Assembly (NCBI GenBank): GCA_002179805.1
Contig: NAVB01000470.1
Location: 1 to 64,000, forward strand
Length of the DNA stretch: 64,000 bases
Direction of reading: 5' to 3'
Origin: Acanthamoeba lenticulata
Taxonomy: Eukaryota; Discosea; Longamoebia; Acanthamoebidae
The notes under the pieces are model-generated. The model saw only the letters and a program-made list of their open reading frames with translations, ran no database searches and was not told where the DNA came from. Numbering within the stretch: position 1 is the first letter of the stretch; each line of letters starts with the position of its first letter. Of the stretch, positions 36,845 through 49,400 are shown one piece after another. A program made the translations under genes and the position numbers.

Positions 36845-37591
36845 TCATGATGGATGGCCGCTCTTGCCCGCTTGGAACGGCCAGTCGCCTCGAATGCGCG
36901 AAGAAGATGTGTCGAAGCGGGAGCCCTTCCCCACCAGATGCGCCACGAAGCTGTTCGTAGAGAGGGGGAAGGGCGTGAGATTCAACAGGCCTCTTCCTCT
37001 TCTTCCCTCCACCTTGCAACTGCGTACCAGTCCAGGGAGGTGTGGAGGTCTCGCTGTCCGAACAAGAGCAGCGACTGGCCCACCTTTCGCAGCCGAACGT
37101 CGTGATGACCCCAGCATTGCTGCTTGCCTGTAACCCGCCAAACCACGCGACGTCAAGGGACCTGGCGACGTCATCATGCACAGAGGTGGTGAAGAAGGCA
37201 CCTGGATTCGAAACGGGTTCTTGCTTCTCAATGTCCCAACCCCACGATAAGGCGATCAGTTGCACTCCTGCCAGCGCACACAGTTCCTCGCCTGCGCCTG
37301 AGCTCGAGGCGGGGGCGTGTGCACACTGCAAGACTTACCCTTGCGGTAGCGCGGAAGGAAGGAGGGATCAGCAAGCAGCTCCGCAGCATCGGCAGGACCT
37401 ACAGTGTAGGCGAGGTTGAAGTTGGTGCTGGGCAAGTCGATGGGGAACGTCCACCAGTCGAAATGCTGGCGGTGAAAGGTGCCCCACTGGCCGCCGTTGG
37501 CCCACTCCTGAAACAAGGCCACTTGCTCGGCATGCTTGGCCTTTATTTTGTCAAGACCAACGAACGAGTCCGAGGTGTTGTGCGCCTCCAT
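36845..37591 (-). CDS. Uncharacterised 164-aa protein
   Basis: Five exons (37591-37339, 37267-37202, 37127-37084, 37053-37028, 36950-36845) join in phase to 164 aa. I do not recognise the family. The N-terminal two thirds are rich in aromatics and look globular: EEWANGG-type helix (VALFQEWANGGQW), FHRQHFDWWTFPIDLPS, then ELLADPSFLPRYRKGVQLIALSWGWDIEK. The C-terminus contains HHDVRLRK, LHTSLDCFVAHLVGKGSRF and a basic tail. No signal peptide or membrane segment is seen. The style (compact, Trp-rich, DWW and SWGWD motifs) resembles small bacterial proteins of unknown function, so a bacterial origin is possible but unproven. It is divergent from AK6 with only 72 bp between starts, and convergent with the CLU gene (83 bp between stops). 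Confidence 0.65.
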
Positions 37592-37663
37592 GGGTGGTTG
37601 TGAACTGTTTTATTTTCAGCTTGGAAAAGAAAAAGTGAAAATAAACCAGCATCGATCGAAGAA
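37592..37663. promoter_or_regulatory. Ultra-short bidirectional promoter (72 bp)
   Basis: The start codons of the 164-aa protein (-) and AK6 (+) are 72 bases apart. The tract tgttttattttcag (about 37607-37620) resembles an intron 3' end, so part of this may be a 5' UTR intron of AK6. Confidence 0.55.
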
Positions 37664-38320
<657 letters not shown>

Positions 38321-38656
38321 AGTCGGACCTCATGTACATGAGGTTCATTCACCACACATTCGCACACTTAGGAAATTTCGTAAGTCGACTCAATCTCGGC
38401 CAGAGAGGATCGTCGGTATTTCGCCTGCATCGCCACCAGCATGTCGCCTGCTCTTCGTGCTTGGCAAGCAGGATGCGTGGAGGTACAGGGGCTGCCCATG
38501 AAAGTTCTCCTGATGAAGGTGGCGTGGAGCTCTAGCGGCATGTTATAAACGCGCCAGGGGTAACCCCCACAACACTTTCAAAGCTATCAAAGACTAAGAC
38601 AAGCCCGCACAAGAGCCCGCTACGGAGAGGAGCAGACCAAGTAAAGACAACACAGC
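38321..38656. other. Intergenic region AK6 to BAR-SH3 gene
   Basis: These 336 bases should contain the AK6 3' UTR and the promoter/5' UTR of the next gene. Only overlapping short ORFs were seen, without domain features. Confidence 0.4.
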
Positions 38657-40417
38657 ATGAAGAAGTTCAGCCAGAGAATTGGAGAGGGTGTGCGTATCTA
38701 CAAAAAGACCGAGGAGGACGAAGACTTTGTCCAACAGGAACGTCTCGTGGAAACAACCAGGTAAAAACGACGTCGTGTACGCTTTACGTTTGCCGACAAA
38801 CGTCTCTGACGGTTCGCGTCTAGGGATGCCACAGACAAGTTGGTCAAGTGTCTCGCACCCAAGGCCGGCCCGAAGAACAGAGCCAAGAAGATCGTGAAGA
38901 GTGGCGAAAAGATGCAAGAGGTGGACACCCGCTCGGTACGTCAACGACATCGGGGCTGCTCAGAATGATAACCTGAGCAAGCGCTGACGCGTGGCCTTGC
39001 ATGTGTAGTCTGAGTTTGGCAGGGGCGTCGCTTGCCTTGGACAAACGATGAAGGAGCTCGGCCACGAGCACGCTGAGCTTGTACGTCTGCCCCGTCCCAC
39101 GCACCAAGACAGACTTGCTTATGACAACGAGGGGGTTACAGGAAAACCACATTGCCATCCAGACCATCAATCCTCTGAAGGCCTACCGTGACGGCGACTT
39201 GAAGGAAATCGCCAACTTGAAGAAGAGGTACGACGCCACCAGCCCCACTCAAGAAGGACCTGTGCAAATGTGTTCACATTGCATTCACCCGCAGATACGA
39301 GAGCAACCGCCTCGAGTATGACACGGCCAAGCGGGTCTACTCGTCGAAGAACACACCCGAGAACGAGGACAAGATGAACCGTACCAGGATGCGGTACGAG
39401 GAGGCCAGGGACGCCTACTATGAGAAGCTGCAGCACAGCCAGGACGACGATCATGAGCATCTGGAGCTTCTTCAGGCCTATGCTCGTAACATGGTACGAT
39501 CCTCCTCACCTGCACGTACCGCCACCGCCTTTCGACTTACGCCTGCTGCTTGTTGTTGGTTTCAACACCACCAGGTCGAATACCACCGCAAGTGCATGGA
39601 GATCTTCAAGGCGGCCGAGAAGGAAATTGAAATGCTGTCGGCTGCGGCTCGGCCTTCAGCCCAGCGAAAGAGCTCCTTCTCCCATGAGACAGAGGTACTG
39701 GCCTAAAGCTTTTTTTTTTTTTTTGCCTTCTCAGGTCTTGAAGCTGATGATTATTTCATTTATGATCAGTCACACGTGACCGGGCTCTCTGTCTCCCACA
39801 CACAAATGGCTCCTCAGCGCCCGCCCTGTACGCTCCCGCCTAAGCGCTAAGTGGAAGACTGGCGCTGACCTTTCCCTCAATCACATAGCCATGATGGCGG
39901 GTCAGCCCCAGCCCTACGTCCAGCAGGCACAGCAGCCACCGGCCCAGTACGGCATGGCGCCGCCCATGCCCGCGCGAACGCTCCAGCCAGGCATGGCCCC
40001 CGCTGGTGCTGCGCCGCTGCCCGGCATGCGTCCAGCAGGCGGTCCTACTGCGCCCATGGGCACCGGCCACCACCAACAGCAACCTATGACTTCCCCTCGA
40101 GGCGACCACCCGGCCTTGCCCATGCGTCCTCGCACAAATTCTGGTAAGATTGCACATCAACCTATATGATCAACATGACTAGTCATCACCGCCCCTAGAG
40201 GCTCACAACCAATCGACGTGGTGCAGCAGGACCCAAGCCGATCGAGCGATGCAGGGCGCTGTACGATTTCGAGCCCCAAGGCGATGTGCCCAATGCCATG
40301 GGTCTGAAATCCGGCGATGTCATCACTGTCCTCAACAAGACACCGTCGGGGTGGTGGGAAGGCGAGCTCAGAGGCCAGATTGGATTCTTCCCTTCGAACT
40401 ACGTGCAACCCATGTAG
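38657..40417 (+). CDS. BAR domain plus SH3 domain protein (amphiphysin/endophilin-like)
   Basis: Nine exons (38657-38760, 38824-38935, 39009-39080, 39142-39227, 39295-39493, 39575-39694, 39770-39827, 39889-40143, 40230-40417) give 397 aa. Residues 1-235 are a helical BAR domain of the amphiphysin/BIN type: MKKFSQRIGEGVRIYKKTEE, a DTRS helix, NPLKAYRDGDLKEI, then long charged helices with RLEYDTAKRVY and VEYHRKCMEIFKAAEKEI. A Pro/Met/Ala-rich linker (about 250-335) contains PMPARTLQPG and TSPRGD. The C-terminal SH3 domain has ALYDFEPQ, GDVITVL, WWEGEL and GFFPSNYV, so the ligand-binding Tyr, Trp and Pro residues are present. It should sense or bend membranes during endocytosis and recruit proline-rich partners such as dynamin or WAVE-linked proteins. 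Confidence 0.92.
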
Positions 40418-41593
40418 AGCAGCAGGAAGACAAGCAGACAAACAAGAGAAAAAGGACATGGCACTAACCTCACGGTGACTGCGCATCGTACGACCACCGT
40501 GCAGCATATGCTTCGTCCCACGGTCCCACACATACATGTTCTTAGTGTGGGAACTCTCTGCCCTGGGATTTTCCCAGCTTTGTATAGGCCAGCTGGGCCC
40601 AACCAAAACATGTGTGTTTGCGTAACATGAAACATGTTTGCGTGATGGTCAAAAAGCTTGGTCCGCAGTAAAATTGTGATTGGCGCGAGCGCTCGGGAAG
40701 CGACGGGCGGTTGTTTTGCACGGCAGACCGCCATAGGGCTACGCCCGGCGCCAGATAGCAAGTCGCCAACATGTGGAGGACAATTTTTGTCAATATAAGG
40801 ATCACTGCCGGCAGTAGCCAAGCGGGAAGGCCCAAGCGCACAATATTCAACTAGTGTCTCCGGACAATCCGGGATAATACGCCGTGGGGACCAATAGGGC
40901 AGCTTAAGATCGACATACGGCCGACGGCCCGATGCCCGCATTCCGGGCAAATATGACCTCTCACAAGAAACCACAGGAGAAACACGGCTCAGCGCTACAG
41001 GCCAGCTTTTTCTACTTCACACCCCTCCTCCAGTGGTCAGTGTGTCCTCTTCTTGAGCGAGGCACGCAGCCGATCGGCGCGAGAGCAAGAGTCGACGCCT
41101 ACACACAAGCCCACCAAGCGGAGCGTACCGCAGAGCAGAACAGAACAGAAGGCGGCGACCGCCGTGTTGTTCCGGGAAGCAGAACGCCGGTTCGGCCTTC
41201 GCCGCTTCTCTCGTGTCACTCGTCAGGTTGAACGTGTGCGTTTAGGCTGCGGTACAGCTCTTCCCTTAAGCTTGTCCATCAGCTCAGCTCTTCCCTTGAA
41301 GAAGTCAACCACTGCCTTGCAGTCCTCACACATTTCCTAACACACGCCCCACAACACACAGGGGCTCTACACATTCGCCAACACACACAGGCGGCGGCCC
41401 CACTCGCAGAAGCAACTCAGACCATCTTGGCCAACCGACCTCGAGGTAAGCTCGCTACCCACTGGCCAGCTCTTCGTCACGTACCGTGATGACAACCGTA
41501 GTTTTAGGTCCCGCCTTGTGGGAAAAAGTGGTGTTCACTCACTGGTGGCTTTTATGCGCCGGTTCTCGGGAACCGCAGGTGGTTGGGCACGCA
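40418..41593. other. Long intergenic region with inverted repeats and a 5' UTR intron of the next gene
   Basis: This is among the largest gene-free stretches in the window. Small perfect inverted repeats include CTGGGA-TTT-TCCCAG near 40563-40577 and AACATG-AAA-CATGTT near 40624-40638. A CCGGACAATCCGG motif lies near 40860. A probable 5' UTR intron of the RFX gene runs from about 41444 (gagGTAAGC) to 41579 (ccgCAG), so the promoter lies upstream of 41440. A minus-strand ORF (40399-40974) has no recognisable domains. Confidence 0.45.
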
Positions 41594-44500
41594 ATGAAGG
41601 GATCGTCCTCTAGCTTGACAAAGAAACAGACGAGGCCAGGTGGCAGGCGCACCGGTGGGCGCCGAGGGTCGGCCCAAGACACGACGCCGGAGCGCACCAG
41701 CAGCAGCGGCCAGTCATCCCCTTCGCCGTCCCCTTCGTCAGCACCCACGTCCCCGCCGCTAGAGACGACCAGCGTGGGCCCCGAGCAACACCACCACCAG
41801 GAGGCGACGCCTAAAAGGGGGAAGAGAAAGCGTTCAAGCCGAAAAACAACTCGCGCCAAGCCAGCAAGAGGACGCAAGGTCGCGACAGAAGAAGAAGACT
41901 ACTCGAGTCAATACGACTTGGTAGAAGAGGAGGAGCAGGAATCTGGCAACGATTCAAGATTGCACACAAGGGCCATGGACGAGGCCGAGGCAGAAGAGGA
42001 CCGGGCAGATCCTCGATTGGGCAAGATGGATGAGGACGACAGCTCTGGAGGTGAGCCAGGTGAAGCTGAGGGCCAAGGCGAGGATGACGCCAAAGAGGAG
42101 GATACCACAGGCAACAAACGCAAGAGGAAGAAATCCAAGAAAAAGCTGGAACGTGAGCGCACCCTCCCCATCATTGTGCAATGGTACCGTTTATGTCGCC
42201 TCCTTCTCCACACTTCCACGCCCTTCCTATGTGTGTGCACGAACAACTCCTCGTCCTGTCCCGTCGCTTCTCCTTCCAGACCCGCGGTTATTTATGTTCT
42301 CCATTATTGGCTTTGCTTATGCGTGTTGTTCTGTGCCACGCTCTCTGCTGCGCCTCGGCGACAAGCCGTTGATCACGTTTAACACACCACTGTGCCCACT
42401 TCCATGCAGGCTGCGGGACACTTACGAAGAGAAGGAGGGCAAGACAGTGGGCCGGTACCAGGTCTACGATGACTACCTCGAATACTGCGCCAAGACCGGC
42501 CACCTCCCCACCAACAATGCTGCTCTGGGCAAGATCTTCAAGGTGCGTGCGTGCCCGCGCCTCCCTTGAGACCCGATTCATGGCGCGCTTGCGTCGCCTC
42601 GAGCCTGGCTCCTCACATGTTCGCGTGGTGTCCAGCGGGTCTTTCCCAACGTGGGTTGGCGACGACTGGGGAAGCGAGGCGAGAGCAAGATGCACTACGC
42701 CAACATCCGACATCGGAAGGTCAAGCCCGAGCCGCTGCAGGCGCTTACTGTGCCTCAGCGAGAAGATCACTCTGTGGGTGCCTCGGCGCTGGACGCCAGC
42801 GGCCCTCCTCAGCCCTCTTCGGCCGCTTGGATGACCGGCGGCGTGAAGGTTGAAGCCCCTGCGGGCGACTACGACTTCGGCTATGGCGATGTCCTGATGC
42901 CGACATTGACGATCGATGCCGCGCTGGACGACGATGACGGCGGCGACGGCGACGACAAGGACTACGTAGCGGGCGAGGAGGGGCGCGGCGGCGGCGGCGG
43001 CGGCGAGGACTACATGCACATGCTGCAGATGATGGACGAGGAGGTAAGCGAGGCTGGGCACCAGCTGCAGCGATACGACCACATTGTGGGCGGCGCCGGC
43101 GGCGCGTTTGGTGGTGGTGCGGTGCCGATGGCGCAGCATCGCACAAGGGTGCCCGGGCGCGAGCGCGAACGGCGGCTGTGGCGCAGGCGAGATCACCTGA
43201 CCACATCCCGTGAGGAGATGGAGGAACCGCGCGGCCTCTTCGTGGGCTCGTCGTCGTCGTGGTCCTCGTCCTCGTCTTCGCCCTCGTCCTACTCTTCCTT
43301 GTCGTCTTCGCAGACAGCCACAAGCCTCAGCACCAGCACCACCACTACGGGCCCGCCCTCTCAGGGTCGGCTGGCCATTTGGAACGCCAACGCCCACCTG
43401 GACCTCATGATGGCCGTCCGCTACTACCGGTACCCTCGAGATCCGCTTCCTGCTTTCCTCTATGGGAGCGCGCCGCTGATGGTGTTCTTCTTTTGCTTCT
43501 TCTTTTGCTTCTTGGCTGCTCCAGAGATCGGTTTAGGAAGATATCGTGGAGCTTGATCCCCATCAACCCGATGAGCCTGAAGATGCGCCTGCTTAACTAC
43601 CTGTTTGCCACGGAGGACGGCCAACTCGAGCGCAGCTCCCTCTCGCTCTCGGCCTGCGTGATGATCAGCATCGGTACGCGCGTTCTCTTCCCCTGCCCCA
43701 ACACTTCCATCGACTTACGAGTCTTTCGCCTCTGTGTGCCGTGTAGCGAGCTTTGGTGCGGGCCATTTTGACGTGGCCGAGGAGTTCTTTCACAAGGCGC
43801 GTGAGCACCTGAGCTACGTGTTTGACTCGTCCGACTACGATGTAGCGAGCGCGTTGGTCCCGTTGGCCTGGCTCACCACCTTTTTCTCACCCACGCAAGA
43901 CCAAGGTGCGTTCACACGCGCGTCTTGCAGCAGCTTTTCCTTCGAGTTGCTGAGTTGGGTTGTGACGCGTGCGGTACGTACGTGGACGCAGGGCGGAGAC
44001 GTCAGATTTACTTCTGCACGATCGGCACCAAGATCTGCGAGCAAGTGGGCGCCCTCAACGATGAGACCTACTGGGCCCTGCTCAGGTTAGTGGTCCACGC
44101 ACTCTGCGTCCTTTACATAGCGTGTTGCTCACAAAAACGATGCAAACGGGACGCAACACGCAGCACGCTGCACGTCAAGTCGATGGAGAATGTGACGCAA
44201 GCCATCGCCAGGACCAAGGCCTACCCGCCCTACCAAAAGCAGTGGAAGATGACCCAACTCCAGCGGTGCGGCTCCCTCCTTTGTTACGTCTTGCATGTTA
44301 TTATGCCCCACGTGTGCGTCATAGTAATTATTACCATTATATTATCTTATTACCGTTATATTATCTCTCAACTTCCTTTTTTGTTTTAATTGTATTAAAA
44401 AATTGGACAGCAGAGGTAAGATTTCGCGCACGTACGACCAAACGGGCGAGATCTTCGGTTCGGTCTTCTCTCTCAGCGTACCTCTGCTCCAAGGTTCGTC

Positions 44501-45996
44501 ATCACGCGTTGCCGCCGCCCATGAAGGTGCACCTTGTGCTTCCAACTTAAACTCGAGCGCTGGTGGTGCTGTTTTGTTCAACAGGGACGACGACTTCGCC
44601 CGAGCACGACCGACAAATCAAGCAGGAGATCATGGTGCAGCTCGGACGCGTGCGAGAAGCCGAGCTCTCACTCGTGCACGCCCAGGACCAGCAGGCATGA
44701 CCCTTTCCCTTCCCTTTTTCTCCCGCCTCCAACCCCACGGGCCCGTTGCTGACCACGCCGAGCACAGGTGCGAGACATGATGGCCGCCTACTACTTTGCC
44801 ATGCGCACTTTTATCAACGTGTTGCTTGAGAACGCGCGACAGATTGAGTGCGCCAGGTACATTTCTCTTTCTCTTTCCCTCCATCACGCACGACGGCAAC
44901 AGACGGCGTCTAACAACGTGGCTTGGTGCACCTCCTGCAGGGAGCTGGTGCGGACACTGCTATTGGCGGATCGCCCAATCATGGCGGTGGTCATGCACGA
45001 GCTCTCCGCCAACAACTTCCTCCTCATCCGCACCGCCGTACATCCACCGGCCCCTTGCTCGGCTTCACTTGAAGCGCCGCGACCTGACCGCTGCGCATAC
45101 AGATTCAAGTGCTGACGCGATATCACGAGTTCAAGGCGATGAAGCTCTTAATGGAGGCCATCTACCCGTTCACTTCGCGCTTCATATGGATGCACCAGAT
45201 CTACGTGCTCATGCAGCAGATGGTGGAGCAGTCGCTGCAGTCGCTGCGCCAGAACGGCGGCGAGAGGGCGATGACCTGCTCGCCGCCTCTCCCGCTCCGG
45301 CCCGCCACAGAGCCCAGCGGCGCCTTGCAGGCCTTCACTGGCACCCCCGCTCTGTTGTCGGGCTCGACCGTCGCCCCGATTCCGCACGGGCCGAGTGCCT
45401 ACCAGCATCAGCAACAGCAACAGCCACAACAACAACAACTGGCGCACCCGCAACTGCAGCACCAAATGCCACCACATCACAACTACTCTCAGCCGCCACA
45501 GCCGCACGGGTTCGCGCCGCCGTCATCGTTCACGGCGGCACGGCCGCCACTGATGCATCAGTTTCCTGGGCACGCGTCAGTGTCATCTTCGTCTCCGGTG
45601 CAGCCCGATAGACGACCGTCGGCAGCCTCCTACTCTTTCATCTTCTACGCAGATCCGGCCGCCAGCCGACAGGCCGCGCCGTCCCCGTATGCCGGCCAAC
45701 CCTTTGTGGGGCCGTCGCCCACCGTGTTGGCTGGCGCGGAAGCTGCTGGGGATTACTACAGCTCATCCCATGCACCTCAACGAGGAGGCGAGGCCGCGGC
45801 CTTCCAGCCCATCGCGGCGGAACCCAACGCCCAAGACTTTGAGCTTGCTGAAGCTTCACCAACCCGCGCACTCGAAGACATGAGCCTGCTCGAGTCGCTA
45901 CTTTCCTCATCACCGACGTCGTCGTCCTTCTCCTCCTCGGCTCCGCCAGATCCGGGTCCCTTCGCGCCGCCGGGAGCACCGCCGTATCCACACTAA
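41594..45996 (+). CDS. RFX-family winged-helix transcription factor, first tandem copy
   Basis: The start MKGSSSSLTKKQTR at 41594 follows a 5' UTR intron. Early exons are 41594-42183, 42410-42542, 42636-43429 and 43525-43673. Residues ~1-190 are basic/acidic and disordered. The RFX DNA-binding domain then runs IIVQW, LRDTYEEKEGKTVGRYQVYDD, ALGKIFK, RVFPNVGW and RRLGKRGESKMHYANIR, with the RRLG-x-RG-x-SK-x-HY recognition signature intact. An acidic/Ser-rich linker follows. A second conserved helical region starts at LDLMMAVRYYRDRFRK (exons 43525 onwards: SLIPINPMSLKMRLLNYLF, ERSSLSLSACVMISI, GHFDVAEEFFHKAREHL). The last exon ends in a Gln/Pro/Ser-rich tail suited to transactivation. It should be a nuclear, X-box-type DNA-binding regulator. 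The closest relative is the gene immediately downstream. Confidence 0.85.
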
Positions 45997-46495
45997 GACC
46001 TTGATCGGCGATACGCGAACAACCACGACGTCGTCGTGGATTTCTCAGCGTTGCGGGTTTCCACTTGCACTCGCCGATTCTGCAGGCCTCGCATCAGTTT
46101 GGTCACGAGGCCAGGGAGTAGGCGAGCCCAACACGGCACCGAAAGCACGGCTAACCCTGACGACGAACTTGGTGCAGCACCCAGAATAGCCGCACCATGT
46201 AAAAAGAATTTCTGGAATGATACGGTTTTCTATTCGTCTGTGTTCCGAATTCCATCTTAAAATCAGGCTGGCTTTCCGTTGGTGCCTGTTGATGAATGAC
46301 GCTTCCCGGCTGCCACGTTCGTTGTGGCCCGAGAAGACAGCTGAAGGCAACAGACGAAGAACAAGCCAGGTCGTGTGTCACCTGTGCTCCCCGTAACGTC
46401 CTCTTGATAGAGAAGACGCAGAGAGCTCTCGCGTTCTCGAGAGTTGTGCCAAAGCAAACACGCGTTTTCTGAGAGGACCAGTCCTGTATGCAAGG
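45997..46495. other. Intergenic region between the tandem RFX genes
   Basis: This 499-base spacer should hold the 3' UTR of the first copy and the promoter of the second. Overlapping ORFs on both strands lack domain resemblance. Nothing else was recognised. Confidence 0.4.
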
Positions 46496-49400
46496 ATGGC
46501 CACAGAAGCGCGGCGCAAGACCAATCAAGGGCAAACGAAAGCCAAACACATGCCCGTGATCCTGCCTGAAGTCAAGCAATGGTACACCGCTTGCTTTGCT
46601 CCTCCCCTCTGCAACTCTCCCACACATCCCTGTGCCTCTGCATCGATCGGCTGTTTTTTGGCCTCGGGGCCTTTACACTTTTGGTTGGAGTGTGCATCTT
46701 TGCCACACCCGAGGTTCAACCTCTTGCTTCAAATAGCCCCTGGCAACGCTGGCGTGTGGCGTGGCAAAGATGACCTGGGGTCCCTGTGACCCTGTTGCGG
46801 AAGGCGAAAGAAAAGAATGCGGGGTTCTGCAAGCACGCAGCTACCAGCACGGAGAAACGCGAGGCAGAGGCGCAGCACGCTGATGGCTTGGCCTTTCCTG
46901 CAGGATGTATGCCACCTACGCGGTGGGCGAGGGCGAGCTCGACCGTTCGGAGATGCATAACCGCTACAAGGCCTTCTGCGAGTCTCGCGGCATCACACCC
47001 AAGGATCCGGCCTACTTTGGCAAGATCGTCCGGGTACCAGCTCTACTCTTCTTGCATTAAGCGTCGTTGCCTGCTCTGGTTCACCGTCGTTTCTCACAAC
47101 CCTCGCAGCACCTGTTCCCCAACTGTGGTTACCGTCGCCTCGGTGGACGCAAAGAGGGCAGTGTGTCGCACTACTCCGGCATCGTGCTCCGGTACGCGTT
47201 ACACTCGTGGTTCCTCTCGGCGATGCTCTGAGAGTCGTGGTCCCGCTCATCTCAGTCGCTTCGCAAATCGTTTCTTGTGCGTAGACGGGGAGACCCTGCA
47301 CGAGCCGTAAAGTCGCAAAGAAAGCCCTCGGCCAAGGTGGCGGCCCGCAGCGGGTCGCAGACGGAAGAGGCCGACAAGCTGCACTTTGTCATCGAAGAAC
47401 GTACGGTGGTTCAGTTCCTCTCTTCCAAGCTCTTCTTGCGGTGACGGTTTCGCTATCGCTGACTCTTAATGACGAACAGCGCAACAACTGACGTCCAAGA
47501 AGAGAGGCAAGCGAGAAGAAGAGGAGGAAGAAGAAGAAGATGCTGAACGAGAGGTCAAGGAGGACAGGCGTCTAGAGAGCGGTGCCCTTACGCGGACGTC
47601 CAAATCTACCCAGCGGAGCAAGCGTACGCAGTTGGTCGTCCACCGCTCCTTCACGTTTGGGCCCACCAACCGCCAGGCCTCTCTGGACATGATGGCTGTC
47701 ATTCGCAACTACCGGTATGTCCTTTTTCTGCAGTGCTAGGCTTTGGGTGATGTGCGCCGTCCAAGTCTTGCGCTTCGTTTGACGGGGCCCGTCTGCTACT
47801 TCCTAGGAATGTGTATCGCCACGAACTGTGGGGCTTGACGCCGACCAATCCAGCCAGCATGAAGTCGACCCTCATCAACTACATCCTCTATGAGGAAGAG
47901 GGCCTCAAGGAGAGGAGTTCGCTGTCCTTCTCCTGCTTGACTATGCTCTGCATCGGTACGCTCCTAAGAAACCCCCTTATTGATTTCAAAATATGCAAGT
48001 TATGTATTATCTTCGTTTTATGTGGTCTTTTATTTTCTTGGTTGTTTGCTCCCTCGCGGAAGGGGCAGATCATCCCTCGCAATCCTGGCCTGGAGGCCGT
48101 GGGAACGGGCGATTAATCGATCTGCAAAAGTAAAGCCACGCTCTGTCCACGATCGTGGGCGGGGTGGGCTTGCCTCATGTGCGCCGAGTCCCGCCATGGG
48201 ACTCGACCGCCTCGGGCGGGCCTACATTTAATTTTTTTTTATTAATAGTATCTAGATCATGACGAGACCAACGCTAACTCGCACGCACGCGAACAGCGAG
48301 CTTCTTGCAAGGCGACTGGGGCTTCTCGCGGTCCTTCTTCCACCTGGCCAGGGAGCACCTGCAAAACATCAACGACCTCGACTTTGACGTGGCCGCTGCG
48401 CTCGTCGTCTACGGCTGGTGGGCCACCTTCTACGCGCACACAGCCGACGACGGCAAGCGCACGCAGCTCAACTACGCTAAGACCGGCCGCAAGATCTGTG
48501 AGCGTCTCGGGGCCTACAACGACGAGGTCTACTGGCTTTTGTTGAAGTACGTAGAGCACTCCACTAGGGTTTGGGGTCTTGCTTGTGCAGACGTTCGTTT
48601 TCTTACGGCCTCTCGGATGGGTGGTGCACATGAAGCTTGGAGAGTGTGAACAGGACGGAGCAGAACTTGGAGATCATCGAAGAGGTCAAGGCCAAGTATC
48701 CGCCTTACAAGCGCCCATGGAAGGTCTTTAGACACCTTAAACGACCCGCGAGCTCGGAGTGGGCGCAGAGCTTCCGGACACTAAACGCCATGTTCCAGTA
48801 CGTGCTGACTTCAGTCAGCGTCATGAAGTCGCGTACGCCGCTCTTCATCATCATGCCGCCCCTCTCGCCTGTCCTCGCTTTTTACTGAGGAGCGCTTGTG
48901 TGCAAACAGCACTTGAAAACGAGGAGAAGAAGGATTGCCGCAACACGCTCTTGACCCAGCTCAACACATCGCTCATACTCGAGAGAGAGCTCCTGTACTC
49001 AAACAATCGTCCATGCGATCAGGTGCTCGGCCGCGCATTCTTTACTGTTTTACATGCTTAGGGCCCCCCTTCATGTGGCTGCCACAAGCTCACATCACTT
49101 GATTCGTGAAAAAACAAACAGACGTTCAACATGTTGACGACCTTTAACTACGCTCTGCGTGCTCTGATCTACAGCCTGTTGGGATCAACCAAGGCCGTGA
49201 ATGCTGCCGAGTACTGTGGCCTCTCCAGAAAACTTTTTATTCGTTTCCCGCTCATAAAACGCTGTTGCTGACCTGCGCACGCGACAGGGATCTCTTCAAC
49301 TTCCTGCTGCAAGTGCCGGCGCCTATGATGCTGATCAGCATGCACGGGCTCGTTGTCGCGGAGTATGTGCTCATAAGAACGGTGACCGACGTGCTCGTGG

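Noticed and set aside
40800..40885. tRNA-like A-box (TAGCCAAGCGGG)
   Set aside because: There is no GGTTCRANYCC B-box at the right distance and no foldable acceptor stem, so a tRNA cannot be supported.
40399..40974. 191-codon minus-strand frame in the intergenic region upstream of the RFX pair
   Set aside because: It overlaps the SH3 exon end and its UTR, shows no domain, no splice structure and no codon bias like the neighbours. It is kept only as part of the inverted-repeat observation.
46151..46627. 158-codon minus-strand frame between the RFX genes
   Set aside because: It overlaps the first exon of the second RFX gene, has no recognisable motif and looks like chance.
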